DNA of 64,000 nt from Zanthoxylum bungeanum (Eukaryota > Streptophyta > Magnoliopsida > Sapindales > Rutaceae). Every line of letters starts with the position of its first letter. The stretch's first letter is position 1. Location of the stretch: NCBI GenBank assembly GCA_019454045.1, contig SKCR01034760.1, positions 18,699 to 82,698 on the forward strand. The letters are read 5' to 3'. The notes beneath the pieces are model-generated. The model saw only the letters and a list, made by a program, of their open reading frames with translations. It made no database searches and was not told the DNA's origin. Position numbers and translations under genes: made by a program. Shown one piece after another: positions 36,801 through 49,855 of the stretch.

Positions 36801-37070
36801 TTGAATTTGATCTCTAAGTACATAGACAACTTAGTAGCTATAGAACAATACTAATATTGCATCTGAGTCATATTGAAGTGGAATTTGGATTCTATAAAAT
36901 ATGAATGATGTTGGTTTAAGGAAAATGGTTGGATTTGTCTGACAAACTCGATTTGTTAAAGTAGACTTACTTGTTGTTTCCTACCTCTTGAGTGTTGGTG
37001 AGCTCTTGAGGGCCATGAGTATGCGATACACATTAAGATGTGTATAGGATACCATGGATTGGCACTAGAG
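33813..37070 (+). pseudogene. Cop-3 interior, copia pol barely recognisable
   Basis: A short interior of 3.3 kb, so much of gag-pol is deleted. No open frame of note. Identifiable relics: a GTCAGTGGGAGC segment near 36,086, which corresponds to the VSGS segment just before the RT YVDD; and the C-terminal MRYT...DWH-like end at about 37,015-37,065, directly before the polypurine tract. From 33,813 to about 36,000 I recognise nothing specific beyond AT-rich sequence with frequent short inverted repeats. Confidence 0.6.
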
Positions 37071-37084
37071 CAAGTGGGAGAAAT
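37071..37084 (+). other. Cop-3 polypurine tract
   Basis: CAAGTGGGAGAAAT right before the TGTTTGGG start of the 3' LTR. Confidence 0.82.
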
Positions 37085-39611
37085 TGTTTGGGTTGGTGCT
37101 CGGAGTGCCAATCCGGATCGTATTTATGTCTGATTCATAAATACGAGCAATTGTATTTTCCATAATATTACTAATTTTAGTGGTAGCACCCTTGTATTTT
37201 ATACGCTTATTCGATCTAATCATGATTAGATATCTTATTACGATTGGATCGAAACTGAATCTGATTTAGTGATACGTGTATATTAGACAAAGACCCTAAG
37301 ATTTACAGTATAGTGCGCAGTTACAATGTAGTTTGTAATTGACATTGGGAAGCGCACTATTAGTTGTATATCCTTAAATAAAGTTCTTGGTCAAGATTTG
37401 CGAACACGGGTCGGTTAGTAAAATCCGCTGAGACCAGTACATGTCATATATCGTGACTTGGTCTGATGGTTTATCCCTGTGAACCATGAGTCTCGGGAGA
37501 CTCGTATAGACATGTAGGTTTTATTTGATAAGACATTGAACGACTCACGGAAGGTTTCCTAATAGATGGTACACCAACGTCAATAGGAACCTTCTCGAGT
37601 TAGCGAGCATAGTGGTCATTCGACTTTAGATACCACTATGGATATATGAGCTATCCTCCACACTTTGATGGCAGTCACGTCAACGATCTAGTCATGATCA
37701 GACCTCCGCCTGTTCGTTGTGTGTAGACTGATGCTCATGATATCATGTGCGTATCAAGATCGGATTCGTCAGTCTTGTATACAAGGCATAGGCATCCAGC
37801 ACATGTTTACGATCTAGTAAATCCATAGCCGTAGTATAACTTCAGAAATAAGTTCCAAGCATTATTTAGAGATCATAAATCGAAAGTCGACTGTATTATA
37901 CCGAATGGATTTGACGTTGTTATCTATATCCCATGTATAATACAGATGGCCTATGACGGAGGGATTATACGTATGCTATGACCTCGACTTGCATAGTTTA
38001 GCGAGATTATCTTTGGTCCTCATAATTCATGAGTGGGTGGATTATGGACATGAAATTGGATTTCGTGATAGATAAACCTCAACTTAGAGAGTCCCACAAT
38101 ATGAAGTGTACCCGTTGAGCACTTGGGCAACTCATTATGAATAGTACGAATTATTCATAATACTTCACCCGATTAAGTGAGTTAATTCAGATCGTTTAAT
38201 CGGTTAAACGATAAACACATGCATTAGGGGATTTTGTCCACTAATAATTATTATGTATTTATATTTGATACATAATACGATTAGATACACATTAATTATT
38301 CATCAAATGAGATTTTGACACATGCCATAAATATATGTATTTGTTATTTATTGTAAATAAAAATACATATATAATAATAATTATATTAATTGATTATTTG
38401 AATATTTAATTGTTAAATATTTCAATAATTAATTTATCCAACTTTTCCATAAATGTTATGAAAAATATCCAATTTTTATTAGATCACTTGGCATGACTTT
38501 ATTAACGCCACATAAAAATTTAATTATTAATTTAATTTGTTAAATTGTAAAAAGGACAAAAATACCCCAATTTTCGTGAATCACCTTGTTTAAAGTGAAA
38601 AATTATTTTCTCTCTCTTGTTGTCTTCTACCTTGGCCGAGAGTTTCAAACAAGAAAGATAAAAAAAAAGGGTTTCATTTATCCTTGATGATTCAAGCACA
38701 AAGATTGAAGGAAAATCAAGAAAAAACTTAAGGAACTTTGGAGATTTAAGGTAATTCTTCAAAACTCAAAGCTTGGAAATCTTGTTTCTTATTTCTTGAA
38801 AATCTAGAAGGGTTCTAAGGTTATTTTAAGTCTGAAAATTTAGGGCTTTTGGCTTTGGTGGATGAATTGGAGGTGGTATTGCATGTGTGAAGTAGATTTG
38901 GAAGTAATTAGCGTAATTAGTTTCCAAATTTATCAATTGTTGATGTGTTGCCATTTTAGAGTTGTTGATCCACTCTAAGATAGGCTAGAATTGTTCTAGA
39001 GTTGTTCATGTGTGGTGGGACTCAATTGGTTTGGAGATTAATTAGTTTAATCTTGGAAAATTGGATTTAAAGCATAAAAATTATGAATTTCGGTTTGCTG
39101 ATCAGATTATGTAGAGCTGGAAATTTTGTGATGTTTTAATATGTTATGAATGTAATGGATGTGTTTTGGGAGTTGGAACATTTACCGGAAAGTGTTTCCG
39201 AGTTAAAATTAGCGAAAACGGCCAAAAACGGCGTTACCGGGTGGATTTTGAGCCAACCGGGTGACGGCTGTCCAAACAGTGAATCCATCACTGTTCGGGC
39301 AGCCCATGACCTTCCCTGACACTATTGGGGCTGACCTGGGCAGTCCCCATCAGTTTTGGGTGGTCGATTCAGTCGAAAATGCGTTTTGCGTCATTTTACG
39401 GAAAAACGGTTTTCGTAAAAATTCGCGAGTTTTCAACCTTATTTATATTAATATTTGATATTGAATGAATATGTTTAGGTGAAATATGAAATATGAATAA
39501 ATTATTCATATTAGATATTGAATAATTTATTCGGTAATTTGAAAAAGTTTTAAATTATGATTTCGCCCGAACCCGCGCTTCCGCTGCTCCCACCGACCAA
39601 AAACCCCAACA
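37085..39611 (+). repeat. Cop-3 3' LTR
   Basis: 2,527 bp, TG...CA, with an intact start. Includes the open frame at 39,261-39,458, which overlaps the GC-richer block and is not supported as a gene. Confidence 0.88.
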
Positions 39612-39996
39612 GTTGGAGGTAAGGCCTTTGTAAGCGGGTCTACTTTAATGTCTATTTCTTGAACCTTCAAGACCACTATGTCTTTTCATTCAATAATATC
39701 TCTAATCATGCGATATTTTATTTCCACGTGTTTAGACTTGGAATACGCTCTCGGCTCCTTAGCCTGCGCAATGGCTCTGATATTATCATTGTATATTGGG
39801 ATTGAATCCGCAATACTAGGCATAATGTCAAGTTCTATGGTAAAATCTCTAATCCAGACAGCTTCTTTAGCAGCTTCTTAAGCCGCTATAAATTCCGCCT
39901 CAGTGGTCTAATCAGTTGTTGAGCCGTACTTTGAATATCGCCAACTAACCGCGTCGCCATTAAGGGTAAATATATATCACCAAATAATGTGTTTTC
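39612..39996 (-). pseudogene. Cop-X RNase H fragment
   Basis: Minus strand, reading from 39,980 leftward: YIFTLNGDAVSW, then TEAEFIAA, AAKEAVWI, YNDN, AIAQAKEPR, KSKHVEIKYRMI and DPLTKAL. These are the ordered motifs of a copia RNase H domain, with stops at several points. It is cut at the right end by the Cop-4 insertion (TSD TTTTC at 39,992-39,996) and at the left end by Cop-3; its last codons are at 31,270-31,319. Upstream RT of Cop-X is not seen beyond 49,855. Confidence 0.87.
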
Positions 39997-42203
39997 TGTT
40001 AGTGTCCTAGACATGCCACGGGATCTCTAAGCGTGATTCGTGTGTGAATAAAATCAAAAATAAGTTGCTGAGGACTTACATTGATCGGCTTGAGTTCAAA
40101 ATATTTATGGATATTAAAGCTTCCAAGCTCATGGGTGAGTATCCCTATCACCTTCATTTGACTCCCATAAGTGCTAGCTAGAACAAAATGGAACAAATTT
40201 TGTGCCCAAGAGAGAGGAAGCAATCGGCCTGGAGATCAGAGGCCAATCGGCCTAAATGATCAAAAACCTTTCGGCCATGTTTCAAAAGCATAAAGGGGCA
40301 ATATGCCTCTCGGCCAAATGAATCAGACAGCCCATTTGCCTTTTTCCATTTTCAAAAACAGAGGGCATTCGACCAATCTAATCAAAAGCAATCGGCCAAT
40401 TTGATTTTTTGCACTTCAAAAGAAAATAAATCAGAGGCCATTTATTGCTTCAAAAGCAAAAAGGCCAGTGGCCGATTCTTTCTACAAAAACAAAAGAAGT
40501 CAAATGCTTCCTTCTAATTATATAAGCAATCAGAGGCAATTTTTGCTTTCATTCGCCCAAATGTATTTAATGGCCACTCGGCAAATGCAATGGAGAGAGA
40601 GATTAATTTCTAAAATTAAATGTGTTGAATGTTTTTCAAGTTTACACCAAAACTCATCATTTATATCTATCATCAAAGGTGACTAATGATGTAAGTGAAG
40701 TGGGCCCCATTTTAATTCAAAATTCAAGTGGGCTTGCTCAACAAACTTTGGTCTCGGATTCGTTTAATCCGATTAAACGAATTTTTTCGTCGCAGTATAA
40801 TTAAATCCAATTTAATTAAATAATAATACCCAGTAAAATTATTACTGAAGTCGCTCGCGAATTAATTCCAAATTAATTCGTTCGCTAAAATTAAAATCCA
40901 ATTTAATTCCCGTTGAAATCCGATTTCATTTAATATATCTAATATATTATTTAGCCCAATTAAATAAATTAAATAGTAAAATCTAATTTAACTATTAAAT
41001 TTATTTTACCGATTAATTCCAAATTAATCGTGTTCTCTCCTCTCGACGAATTTAATCCCAGATAAATTCTCGCCGCAACTCTGATAATTAATCTCATATC
41101 AATTTTTACCGTAATTAATCCCAAATTATTTTCTCTCACTAAATTAATCCCATATTAATTTTGTTCGAGTCAAATATCATCGGTGAATCTTTGGGATGCG
41201 ACCCAAGAGATCCCTGGATATATTGGCAGTAAATACAATCATCGGACTATCCGAATACATGCGTACCCTGGACCACGTTCTTACCGATTTACAAGACATG
41301 GTTGGCTTCTGGCAAAGCACCGTGTCTCCCAATTCTCCAGAAATATTCTTCTACGGAATACAAGATCTTTGTCAGCGCGTAGTATACGTAGTATTGCGTA
41401 TTACGATCCAGTATCGGATGTCACATGCTAGGCCTGGGCTGGAGTTGTGTCTGCCCCGTACGAAGTATATATCAGATCACTAGCAACTAGTCTCTTTATG
41501 ATCGGAAAGTCATGACCTAGTAATACTTCCCCGATGGCCATAGCACTTAGAGTACCAGTTTTATATCTCTGCGTGATCATCATCTCCATATAACTGAAGT
41601 GATACTTCCTTCTTGACATCACACCCAATACACTACGATTCTCAGTATACCCAGAAGAGGCGTACACAGAACCTGTTAAAGTCCTGACGACCAAAACCAA
41701 AGTATACTGATTGTCTCAAGTATTAGCGATGCAAGTCTCAGGTTAAGATCAAATACACCTACCCTGATTCGGACTCCCATAGACACATAGTCATACTACC
41801 AATGAGATTCCGAGGGGTCTATCCAGAGCGAAGCTGTTTCCGTACCATCGGTAAACAGAACCTCCTATTACACTTGCATGAGTATCCAATACCCAAATAT
41901 ATGAGAACTATGATGTTACGCTTCCATAACACGCACAAGTGTAATACTAGCCTATTCTGCATTATCGATGTCCAGTCTCGATAATACTACGACTAGGGAT
42001 ATTTAATGATTAAACCTTTGTGGATTAATATTGTCTCATATCTTATTAATCCGGAACTAATCATAAGGACTTTTATCATTTATATATCCAAGTAATCCAA
42101 TTACAAATGATAAAAGAGCAATTTCCTTTGTCACATAGTTAATTTGTACAACAACACCATGTTCTGTACAAATAGTGATGCTATGAGTCATAATTATCCA
42201 ACA
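39997..42203 (-). repeat. Cop-4 3' LTR
   Basis: 2,207 bp; minus strand starts TGTTGGATAATTATGACTC and ends ACACTAACA. It contains a stretch (40,200-40,560) with repeated CGGCC and AAAGCA motifs that is absent from Cop-1 and Cop-2 LTRs. About 20 bases near 40,530 are missing from the other LTR. Confidence 0.92.
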
Positions 42204-42216
42204 ATCTCCCACTTGG
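42204..42216 (-). other. Cop-4 polypurine tract
   Basis: Minus strand CCAAGTGGGAGAT next to the 3' LTR start. Confidence 0.87.
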
Positions 42217-42217
42217 C

Positions 42218-45085
42218 CTATAGCCAATCACTCAAGTGTCTAACACCTGAACTATGTACTGGTCGCTCAAACTTCTGCTGAGAAACAGCTTTCGTCAGCG
42301 GGTTTGCAAGGTTATCATCTGATGCGATTTATTCGATCATCACATCGCCACGATGTATGATCGAACGAATCAGATGAAATTAGCTGAAGTACATACTTGG
42401 ATCATTGATGAGACTGCGGTTCTTTAACCTGCGTTGTAGCCTAGCTCAGCTGCTAACAGAACTACTCCTAATCCAATTAGGATTATATAGATCCAAAACT
42501 GCTTCTTTTGCTGCCTCAGCTGCAGCAATGTTCTGCTCTTGTTGTTTATTCGGCAACAGTGTCTTGCTTGGAAGATTTCCAGCTCACTGTTCTGTTGTTC
42601 AAACTATATATGTACCCATATTACGACTTACAGTCGTTTTTATCGATTTGGAAACTTACAATGGTGAACCCAGTCACCTCAAGTTATCATTTCCCCATAT
42701 ACTCAGAAATCATCCTTGGTTCATCCAAGATACTCAAGGATGTTCTTAACATCAACCCAGTGACCATCACCTGGATTGGCCTGATTGTGACTCCATATGC
42801 TCAAAGCATATGAGACATTAGGTCACGTACACAACAAAATGTATGAACACTGAGATAATGTCAGCAGCATTCTAGATCTATCCCAGTAGATCTTTATTCC
42901 TAGAATAAAGCTTGCTTCTCCCAGGTTTTCATGGAGAAATTTTCATGAAAGCCAAGCTTTCACCGATTATATTATGGGAATGTTATTGCTAAGAAGCAAT
43001 ACATCATGAACTTATAGGACACTCATTGTCAGTGCGCTCCCACTAACCTTCTTATATACACAAGAATCATCTTCGTTTTGAATGAAATTATATACCATTA
43101 TGATCTCATCAAAACGTTAGTTCTAAGAACGCTATGTTTGCTTCAATCCATAAATGGATCGATTTAACTTGTAAACCTTGTTTGCATGTTTTGGCACGAC
43201 AAAACCGTCAGGATGTTGCATACAAACATCCTCCAAAAGGTTTCCGTTAAGGAAAGCGGTTTTGGCATTCAGCTGTCATATTTCATAAACGAAATACGCA
43301 GTTATATCAAGCATTATCCGAATGGATTTAATCATGGCAACAATTGAAAAAGTTTCGTCGTAGTCGACACTATGTCGTTGACGATACCATTTCTGTATAA
43401 GCCTAGCTGTGTACATTTGTATGTTGCCATCCATGTATGTCTTCCTTGAAGACTCATATAGTACCAATAGGCACAATACATTCCGATACATCAACCAGTA
43501 TCCAAACATGGTTGGTATACATGGAATCCACTTCGGACTTCATGGCACTTTGCCATAAAATGATTCGATACCTTGTATCACTTCCTCATACGTAGCTGGT
43601 TAATTATCCTTAATTAGATTAACATCTACATGAGGTGAGATCAGAAACCCATACCTCCCAGGTTGTTTTCTGACTCTCTCCGACCTACACGATTCTTGTG
43701 TATTCGAAGATTGTGGTACAGTTTCATCCTTGATGAACTGTTTGTGTTCCATAAAGGAGTCAATGTCTGGAACAATATTACTCCGATTCTCATCGAGTTT
43801 TACTTTCCTCCCACTTACCACTGCATATAGGAATTCCTCTTAGGAAACCGCATGGAGAGCAACAATTACATTGTTCTCATGTGAATTGTATAAGTACTAT
43901 ACTTTGGTTTCCCTATGACAACCTACAAATAGGCACTTATCCGATTTGGGTTCTAGTTTGGTATCATCCAAACGTATGCCGAGCATTCCCAAATCATCAG
44001 AAATGAGAAACCCGATTTCTTTCCTGTTCATATCTAATATGAAGTCTGTCTAACAGATTTTAATGGAACCTTATTCAAAATAAGTATCGCACTGTTTAAT
44101 GTGTGTATCCTCAGAAGGAAATTGGTAGCTCAGATCGACTCATATGTTTAAGTATTGTCCATCATGGTCTGACCGCAATGTTCTAATACTTTACCGGTCT
44201 GTTTTCTTACTTCATGTCGAAACTCTTTGAATTACTCAAAAGTTTCTGACTTGTATTTCATAAGATACACATAATCGTAACGCGATGCCACATCTGTAAA
44301 GGTTACGAAGTATTCATATCCACCTCTAGCCTAGCTAGACATGGGCCCACTTACGTCACTATGAACGAGGGCTAACAGATTGGTGGCACTTGCACTTTTA
44401 CCAAGTAAAAGGTGTTTTAGGCACTTTGCCTAATAAACTAGATTCGTAGACATCATTTGAATTAGAATCAAATTCGTCCAAGTATCCACTCTTCAAAAGT
44501 GTGGATATATGAATCTTGTTAATGCATCCCAGATGACAATGCCACAAATAAGTCTCATTAGAATTACTCAATTGAGCTATTTGTTTGTTATATTATATGT
44601 TTGAGATTCATTTATATTCAAAATATAAAGACCATTATTTACATCTAATGCATATATCTCGATATCATCTTTATAAACAAAAACACCCGGTGTTTCGGAA
44701 TATAAAGGTATACCCGCAACGGGTTAAACTATATACAAAGATAATGTTCCTAGTCAAACTAGATACATTATAACAGTCTCCTAATTTAAGTACATGCCCC
44801 AAGAGCAGTTCCAAAACTTAGGTTCCTATGGCCAAAACAGCGACTCTCGTCATGTTTCCGACTTGTAGGTCGATCTCATCTAAAGCCAGTTTCCTGCTTA
44901 TCAGCAGATCCCGCACATCAGTACATATATTCATGTACCTCATCTAGTATCAAAAATTCAATTTTAAAACCAGTAGTGAACATGTTTATAACAAACATTA
45001 TTGAAGCCGGAACCTTGTCCTGCCTTCAATTCCTTCATGTTTGCCTTGTCCATACGGCAGTCACACTTCTAGTGACCCCATTTTC
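42218..45085 (-). pseudogene. Cop-4 copia pol remnant
   Basis: Collinear with Cop-2 pol. From the 5' side: a CCHC knuckle with a stop in it near 45,050-45,085; protease and pre-integrase regions to about 44,400; an integrase core at about 44,200-44,400; the linker with ERVRKQPGRYGFLIS at 43,620-43,700; RT start with YRQRHSVDYDETFS near 43,370; the segment around YVDD near 43,000, not intact; and RNase H at 42,230-42,700. The stop matches Cop-2 (TAG at 42,218-42,220). Many stops and shifts; the longest frames are 70-114 codons. Confidence 0.87.
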
Positions 45086-45361
45086 CACAATTTAGGCAGA
45101 CAACTTGGGATATGTCCTTTTAAGAAGCTCTGGCTGTGCATAACGGATTGAGCACTAAAGTTATCATCACAATGAGTCTTCCTAAGCTCATGCTCTACTA
45201 TTCGCTCAACTCTGAGATCATGCTTGAGAGGTTTCTCTATCAAATAGAATAACTTCTCTGCTCCCAGGACTATCGTGAAGTTATATTCCCAATCTGAAAA
45301 TTAAAGCCGTTAAAGATATTTTCCCCAGGATTATTTCCTTTGACGCTAATCTTTCAGTCAT
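45086..45361 (-). pseudogene. Cop-4 gag, internally deleted
   Basis: The start codon at 45,361 aligns with the Cop-2 gag start (17,400), and the N-terminal part up to the QSVM segment near 45,150 follows Cop-2. Then the sequence jumps almost directly to the zinc-knuckle region (junction about 45,115-45,140), so most of the capsid part is missing. This deletion alone would prevent particle formation by this copy. Confidence 0.8.
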
Positions 45362-47643
45362 CTTGATTGATATAGTCCAACCATCCAATCAAAGATTTCG
45401 GGTACATTTAAATATAATGATTACTATAGTCTAACTATATAATCAACTACAATTGATTGGTTACATTCAAATGTATTGATTACTATATTCTAATTATATA
45501 ACCAACTACAAATGAAGTACTTTGAATACAGTCTAACTGTTAAAATAAAACAACAATTGAATATTAGTCCAACTAATATATCTATAAATAATTAATGACG
45601 AAAAATGAAATGAGCGCGTATTGGCAAGTATCTTAAACGAAATTGCAAATTTAATACTTGCCTCCCACTATTTTTCGGCGAGCCTCTAACCCTCTGTGGA
45701 GTACTCGGGAAACCTAGTTTCCTAATGGGCTAGGATCCCGTTAAATAACACACAACCTTGACTTTGTCCAACAAGTTGTATGAAACTTAACTAGGTAGAT
45801 CTCTAAGATCAATTGGATCCCATCCAATTCCTAGATCCAGTAAGTGGACCTCCAAGTCTGAAATATATATCCAATATATGCCAATATATCTGATATATTC
45901 CCTAACATTTTCCTCTGAATCAACTAAGCCTTGACTTTGGCTCAACAAGCTTAATGAAACCAGTCAAGCGTGACCCATTGACAGTGGGAAAGCTTCGTAA
46001 TCGAGGTCGATGAACAAGAAGTGACCTTGACTTTGGCCAACAAATCACAACTTGCCCAAGACGTACGATATGGAACAAAGCTTTTTTGATTCAAACACAT
46101 CCACGATGGACAAAGGTCTTGACTTTGGCCAATAAACCAATACCAATCTTGGATCTTGAGAGATAATCACTCAATGGAAGGAAAAACGTTTAATATTTGT
46201 TGAGAGTTTTTCACGTAAATTGGAAACCAATTTATTATCTTTAATTAGGTCTCATCATACACCCTTAAGCATGCATTCTAAAAGCATAATAAGGCGCGAA
46301 ATAAATTTAATAATGATATGCGGATGGATATACGATACAAATTGTTTCTAGAACAAATCTCTCCATTTCCTCTCTCCCGCTAGCACTATTCTTACTTCTA
46401 CCTAATTACATAATACTTCTAAAGAAACCTCATTTACATTGAGGGGAATTGGTTAGAAGAGAAATACAAAGAGAAAAGAGGTAATAGGCTGGACACGCAG
46501 GTCCAATTAATAAATTCTAAATTTATTACAACAATTTCCAAAATTGCCCTCACCCTTCTAATATCCATATGATATACATTATTCATACATACATCCAAGT
46601 ATTCACACAAAGCATGTTATCAATCAATCTAATCCAATTAATTAATCTTTGATTAATGACCATCCAATGTTCATACAACGATTTGATTTGCGCGAGTCCA
46701 ACTCATTTAAGAATAAATACTCAAAGTAAGTATTCTTGAATTATATCGAACTACAATTCTAAATCCAATTTAAATTGGATCCAATACTAATTCATATTTA
46801 ATTCCAAATTAAATAATTACACTTATTTATGTGCCTTTTAGACTTGGATTCCAAATCCAATTTTTATGGGTCTCAAAGGCCCAATTAGTATCTGATACAA
46901 TTCAATTAAAGTCCAATGGGCTTTCAATTAATTCTTTAGGCTTGGGCTTTTGGCTAAAATGGATCTAACCCATAATGCATAAAACCCAATAGGAATCAGC
47001 ATATGCCATAGAATCAATTTTGGCTCATTAGGCCCAATTAAATTATTAAAGGCCCAATAGTCATATTTTGGACTTTATGGAAATGGTTTAGGCCCAAATA
47101 TAATCCAAGACTAAAATTTGGCCCAACCAAGTCCATTAGCCCAAATACAACAAATTAAATTAATACATTATTCCAAATTACATATTAATTCAATTCAAGT
47201 GTAATTAACACAATTAATTAATTAATCTAGTATTTCCAAAATACTAATTAATCATGCTTAACATTTTAATTTATGTCCAACACAAATTAAAGCACAATCA
47301 ATCCATTCCAACATGCTTCATACTCACGGCAATACATGAAATTAACATCCAAGTTTGATTTCAATCTAATTAAATCAACAATTAACATTCAATTTCATGT
47401 GAATCAACATATCCAATTGTCTAATTCAAAAATTGACCATGAACTTCCTAGGGTAATTTTCGGCCAAGGGGTAGGAATTATAGAAAATTAATCTAATCAA
47501 TTTTACACAATTCCAACAATGCACAAATCCAATTGAACATCATATAAACATATCCCAACAATCAATTTAGGCAACATCAAGCTCCAAGCCAAAATCCCAA
47601 ATTAAAGTCATGAACCCTAGAAATTAAATCAAGCTTAGATCTC
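45362..47643 (-). other. Cop-4 leader
   Basis: Non-coding and homologous to the two halves of the Cop-2 leader without interruption. At 46,066-46,080 it reads through GATATGGAACAAAGC, which is the empty target of Og-1. It carries GGCCC-containing stretches at 46,870-47,130. No gene seen. Confidence 0.82.
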
Positions 47644-47655
47644 GCTCTGATACCA
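47644..47655 (-). other. Cop-4 primer-binding site
   Basis: Minus strand TGGTATCAGAGC, one base from the 5' LTR. Confidence 0.93.
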
Positions 47656-47656
47656 T

Positions 47657-49850
47657 TGTTAGTGTCCTAGACATGCCACAGGATCTCTAAGCGTGATTCG
47701 TGTGTGAATAAAATAAAAAATAAGTTGCTGATGACTTACATTGATCGGCTTGAGTTCAAAAATGTTTATGGATGTTGAAGCTTCCAAGCTCATGGGTGAG
47801 TATCCATATCACCTTTATTTGACTCCCATAAGTGTTAGCTAGAACAAAATGGAACAAATTTTGTACCCAAGAGAGAGGAAGCAATCGGCCTGGAGATCAG
47901 AGGCCAATCGGCCTAAATGATCAAAAGCCTTTCGGCCATGCTTCAAAAGCATAAAGGGGCAATATGCCTCTCGGCCAAATGAATCAGACAGCCCATTTGC
48001 CTTTTTCCATTTTCAAAAACAGAGGGCATTCGGCCAATCTAATCAAAAGCAATCGGCCAATTTGATTTTTTGCACTTCAAAAGAAAATAAATCAGATGCC
48101 ATTTATTGCTTCAAAAGCAAAAAAGGCCAGTGGCCGATTCTTTCTACAAAAACAAAAGAAGTCAAATGCTTCCTTCTAATTAGATAACCAATATTCGCCC
48201 AAATGTATTTAATGGCCACTCGGTCAAATGCAATGGAGAGAGAGATTAATTTCCAAAATTAAATGTGTTGAGTGTTTTTCAAGTTTCCATCAAAATCTAT
48301 CATCCATATCTACAATCAAATGTGACTAATGATGTAAGTGAAGTGGACCCCAGTTTAAATTCAAAATTCAAGTGGGCTTGCTCAACACACTTCGGGTTCG
48401 GATTCGTTTAATCCGATTAAATGAATTTTTCGTCGCGGTATAATTAAATCCAATTTAATTAAATAATAATACCCAGTAAAATTATTACCGAAGTCGCTCG
48501 CGAATTAATTCCAAATTAATTCGTTCGCTAAAATTAAAATCTAATTTAATTCCCGTTGAAATCCGATTTCATTTAATATATCTAATATATTATTTTAGCT
48601 CAATTAAACAAATTAAATAGTAAAATCTAATTTAACTATTAAATTTATTTTACCGATTAATTCCAAATTAATCGCGTTCTCTCCTCTCGACGAATTTAAT
48701 CCCATATAAATTCTCGCCGTAACTCTGATAATTAATCTCAAATCAATTTTTTTCGTAATTAATCCCAGATTAATTTTCTCTCTCTAAATTAATCCCAGAT
48801 TAATTTTGTTCGAGTCAAATATCATCGGTGATTCTTTGGGATGCGACCCAAGAGATCCCTGGATATGTTGGCAGTAAATACTGTCATCGGACTATCCGAA
48901 TACGTGCGTACTCGGTACCACGTTCTTACCGATTTACAAGACATGGTTGGCTTCTAGCAAAGGACCGTGCCTACCCAATTCTCCAGAAATATTCTTCTAC
49001 GGAATACAAGATCTTTGTCAGGCGTAGTATACACAGTATTGCGTATTACGATCCAGTATCGAATGTCACATGCTAGGCCTGGGGCTGGAGTTGTGTCTGC
49101 CCCGTATGAAGCATATATCGGATCACTAGCAACTAGTCTCTTTATGATCGGAAAGTCATGACCTAGTCATACTTCCCCAATGGCTATAGCACTTAGAGTA
49201 CCAGTTCTGTATCCCTGCGTGATCATCATCTCCATATGACTGAAGTGATAATTCCTTATTGACATCACACCCAATACACTATGATTCTCAGTATACCCAG
49301 AAGAGGCGTACACAGAACCTGTTAAAGTCCCGGACGACCAAAACCAAAGTATACTGATTGTCGCAAGTATTAGCAATGCAAGTCTCAGGTTAAGATCAAA
49401 TACACCTACCCTGATTCAGACTCCTATAGACACATAGTCATACTATCAATGGGATTCCGATGGGTCTATCCAAAGAGAAGCTGTTTCCGTACCATCGGTA
49501 AACAGAACCTCGTATTACACTTGCATGAGTATCCAATACCCAAATATACGAGAACTATGTCGTTACGCTTCCATAACATGCACAAGTGTAATACTAGTTT
49601 ATTCCGCATTATCGATGTCCAGTCTCGATAATACTATGACTAGGGATATTTAATGATTAAACCTTTGTGGATTAATACTGTCTCATATCTTATTAATCTG
49701 GAACTAATCATAAGGACTTTTATCATTTATATATCCAGGTAATCCAATTACAAATGATAAAAAAGCAATTTCCTTTGTCACATAGTTAATTTGTACAACA
49801 ACACCATGTTCTGTACAAATAGTGATGCTATGGGTCATAATTATCCAGCA
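47657..49850 (-). repeat. Cop-4 5' LTR
   Basis: 2,194 bp, collinear with 39,997-42,203, with a change in the terminal motif (TGCTGG on the minus strand at 49,850). Followed by the TSD TTTTC. Confidence 0.92.
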
Positions 49851-49855
49851 TTTTC

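Larger units (their letters stand above)
31315..39611 (+). mobile_element. Cop-3, degenerate copia LTR retrotransposon
   Basis: Direct repeats at about 31,320-33,797 and 37,085-39,611, a TGGTATTAGAGC primer-binding site after the left one and a CAAGTGGGAG polypurine tract before the right one. The right LTR starts TGTTTGGGTTGG and has about 65 bases that the left LTR lacks. The left LTR homology begins only at ATTGTATTTTCC (31,320), so its start is deleted or replaced. No TSD: left flank CCAAA, right flank GTTGG. It lies in Cop-X pol in the opposite orientation, though its LTR and tract show it is a relative of Cop-X. The LTRs differ at many more positions than those of Cop-1, so it is older. 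Confidence 0.87.
39997..49850 (-). mobile_element. Cop-4, Ty1/copia LTR retrotransposon
   Basis: LTRs at 39,997-42,203 and 47,657-49,850, with a perfect TSD TTTTC (39,992-39,996 and 49,851-49,855). An exact primer-binding site and polypurine tract are present on the minus strand. The genome layout is like Cop-2: leader, gag start at 45,361, pol down to 42,218. Coding sequence is more decayed than in Cop-2 and gag has a large internal deletion. The leader contains the undisturbed site into which Og-1 inserted in Cop-2 (near 46,064-46,080). Confidence 0.93.

Noticed and set aside
31315..39611. TSD CCAAA/TTTGG in inverted form as evidence for a Cop-3 insertion site
   Set aside because: TSDs are direct repeats. 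The inverted similarity of CTCC and GGAG at the junction is coincidence or comes from the target.
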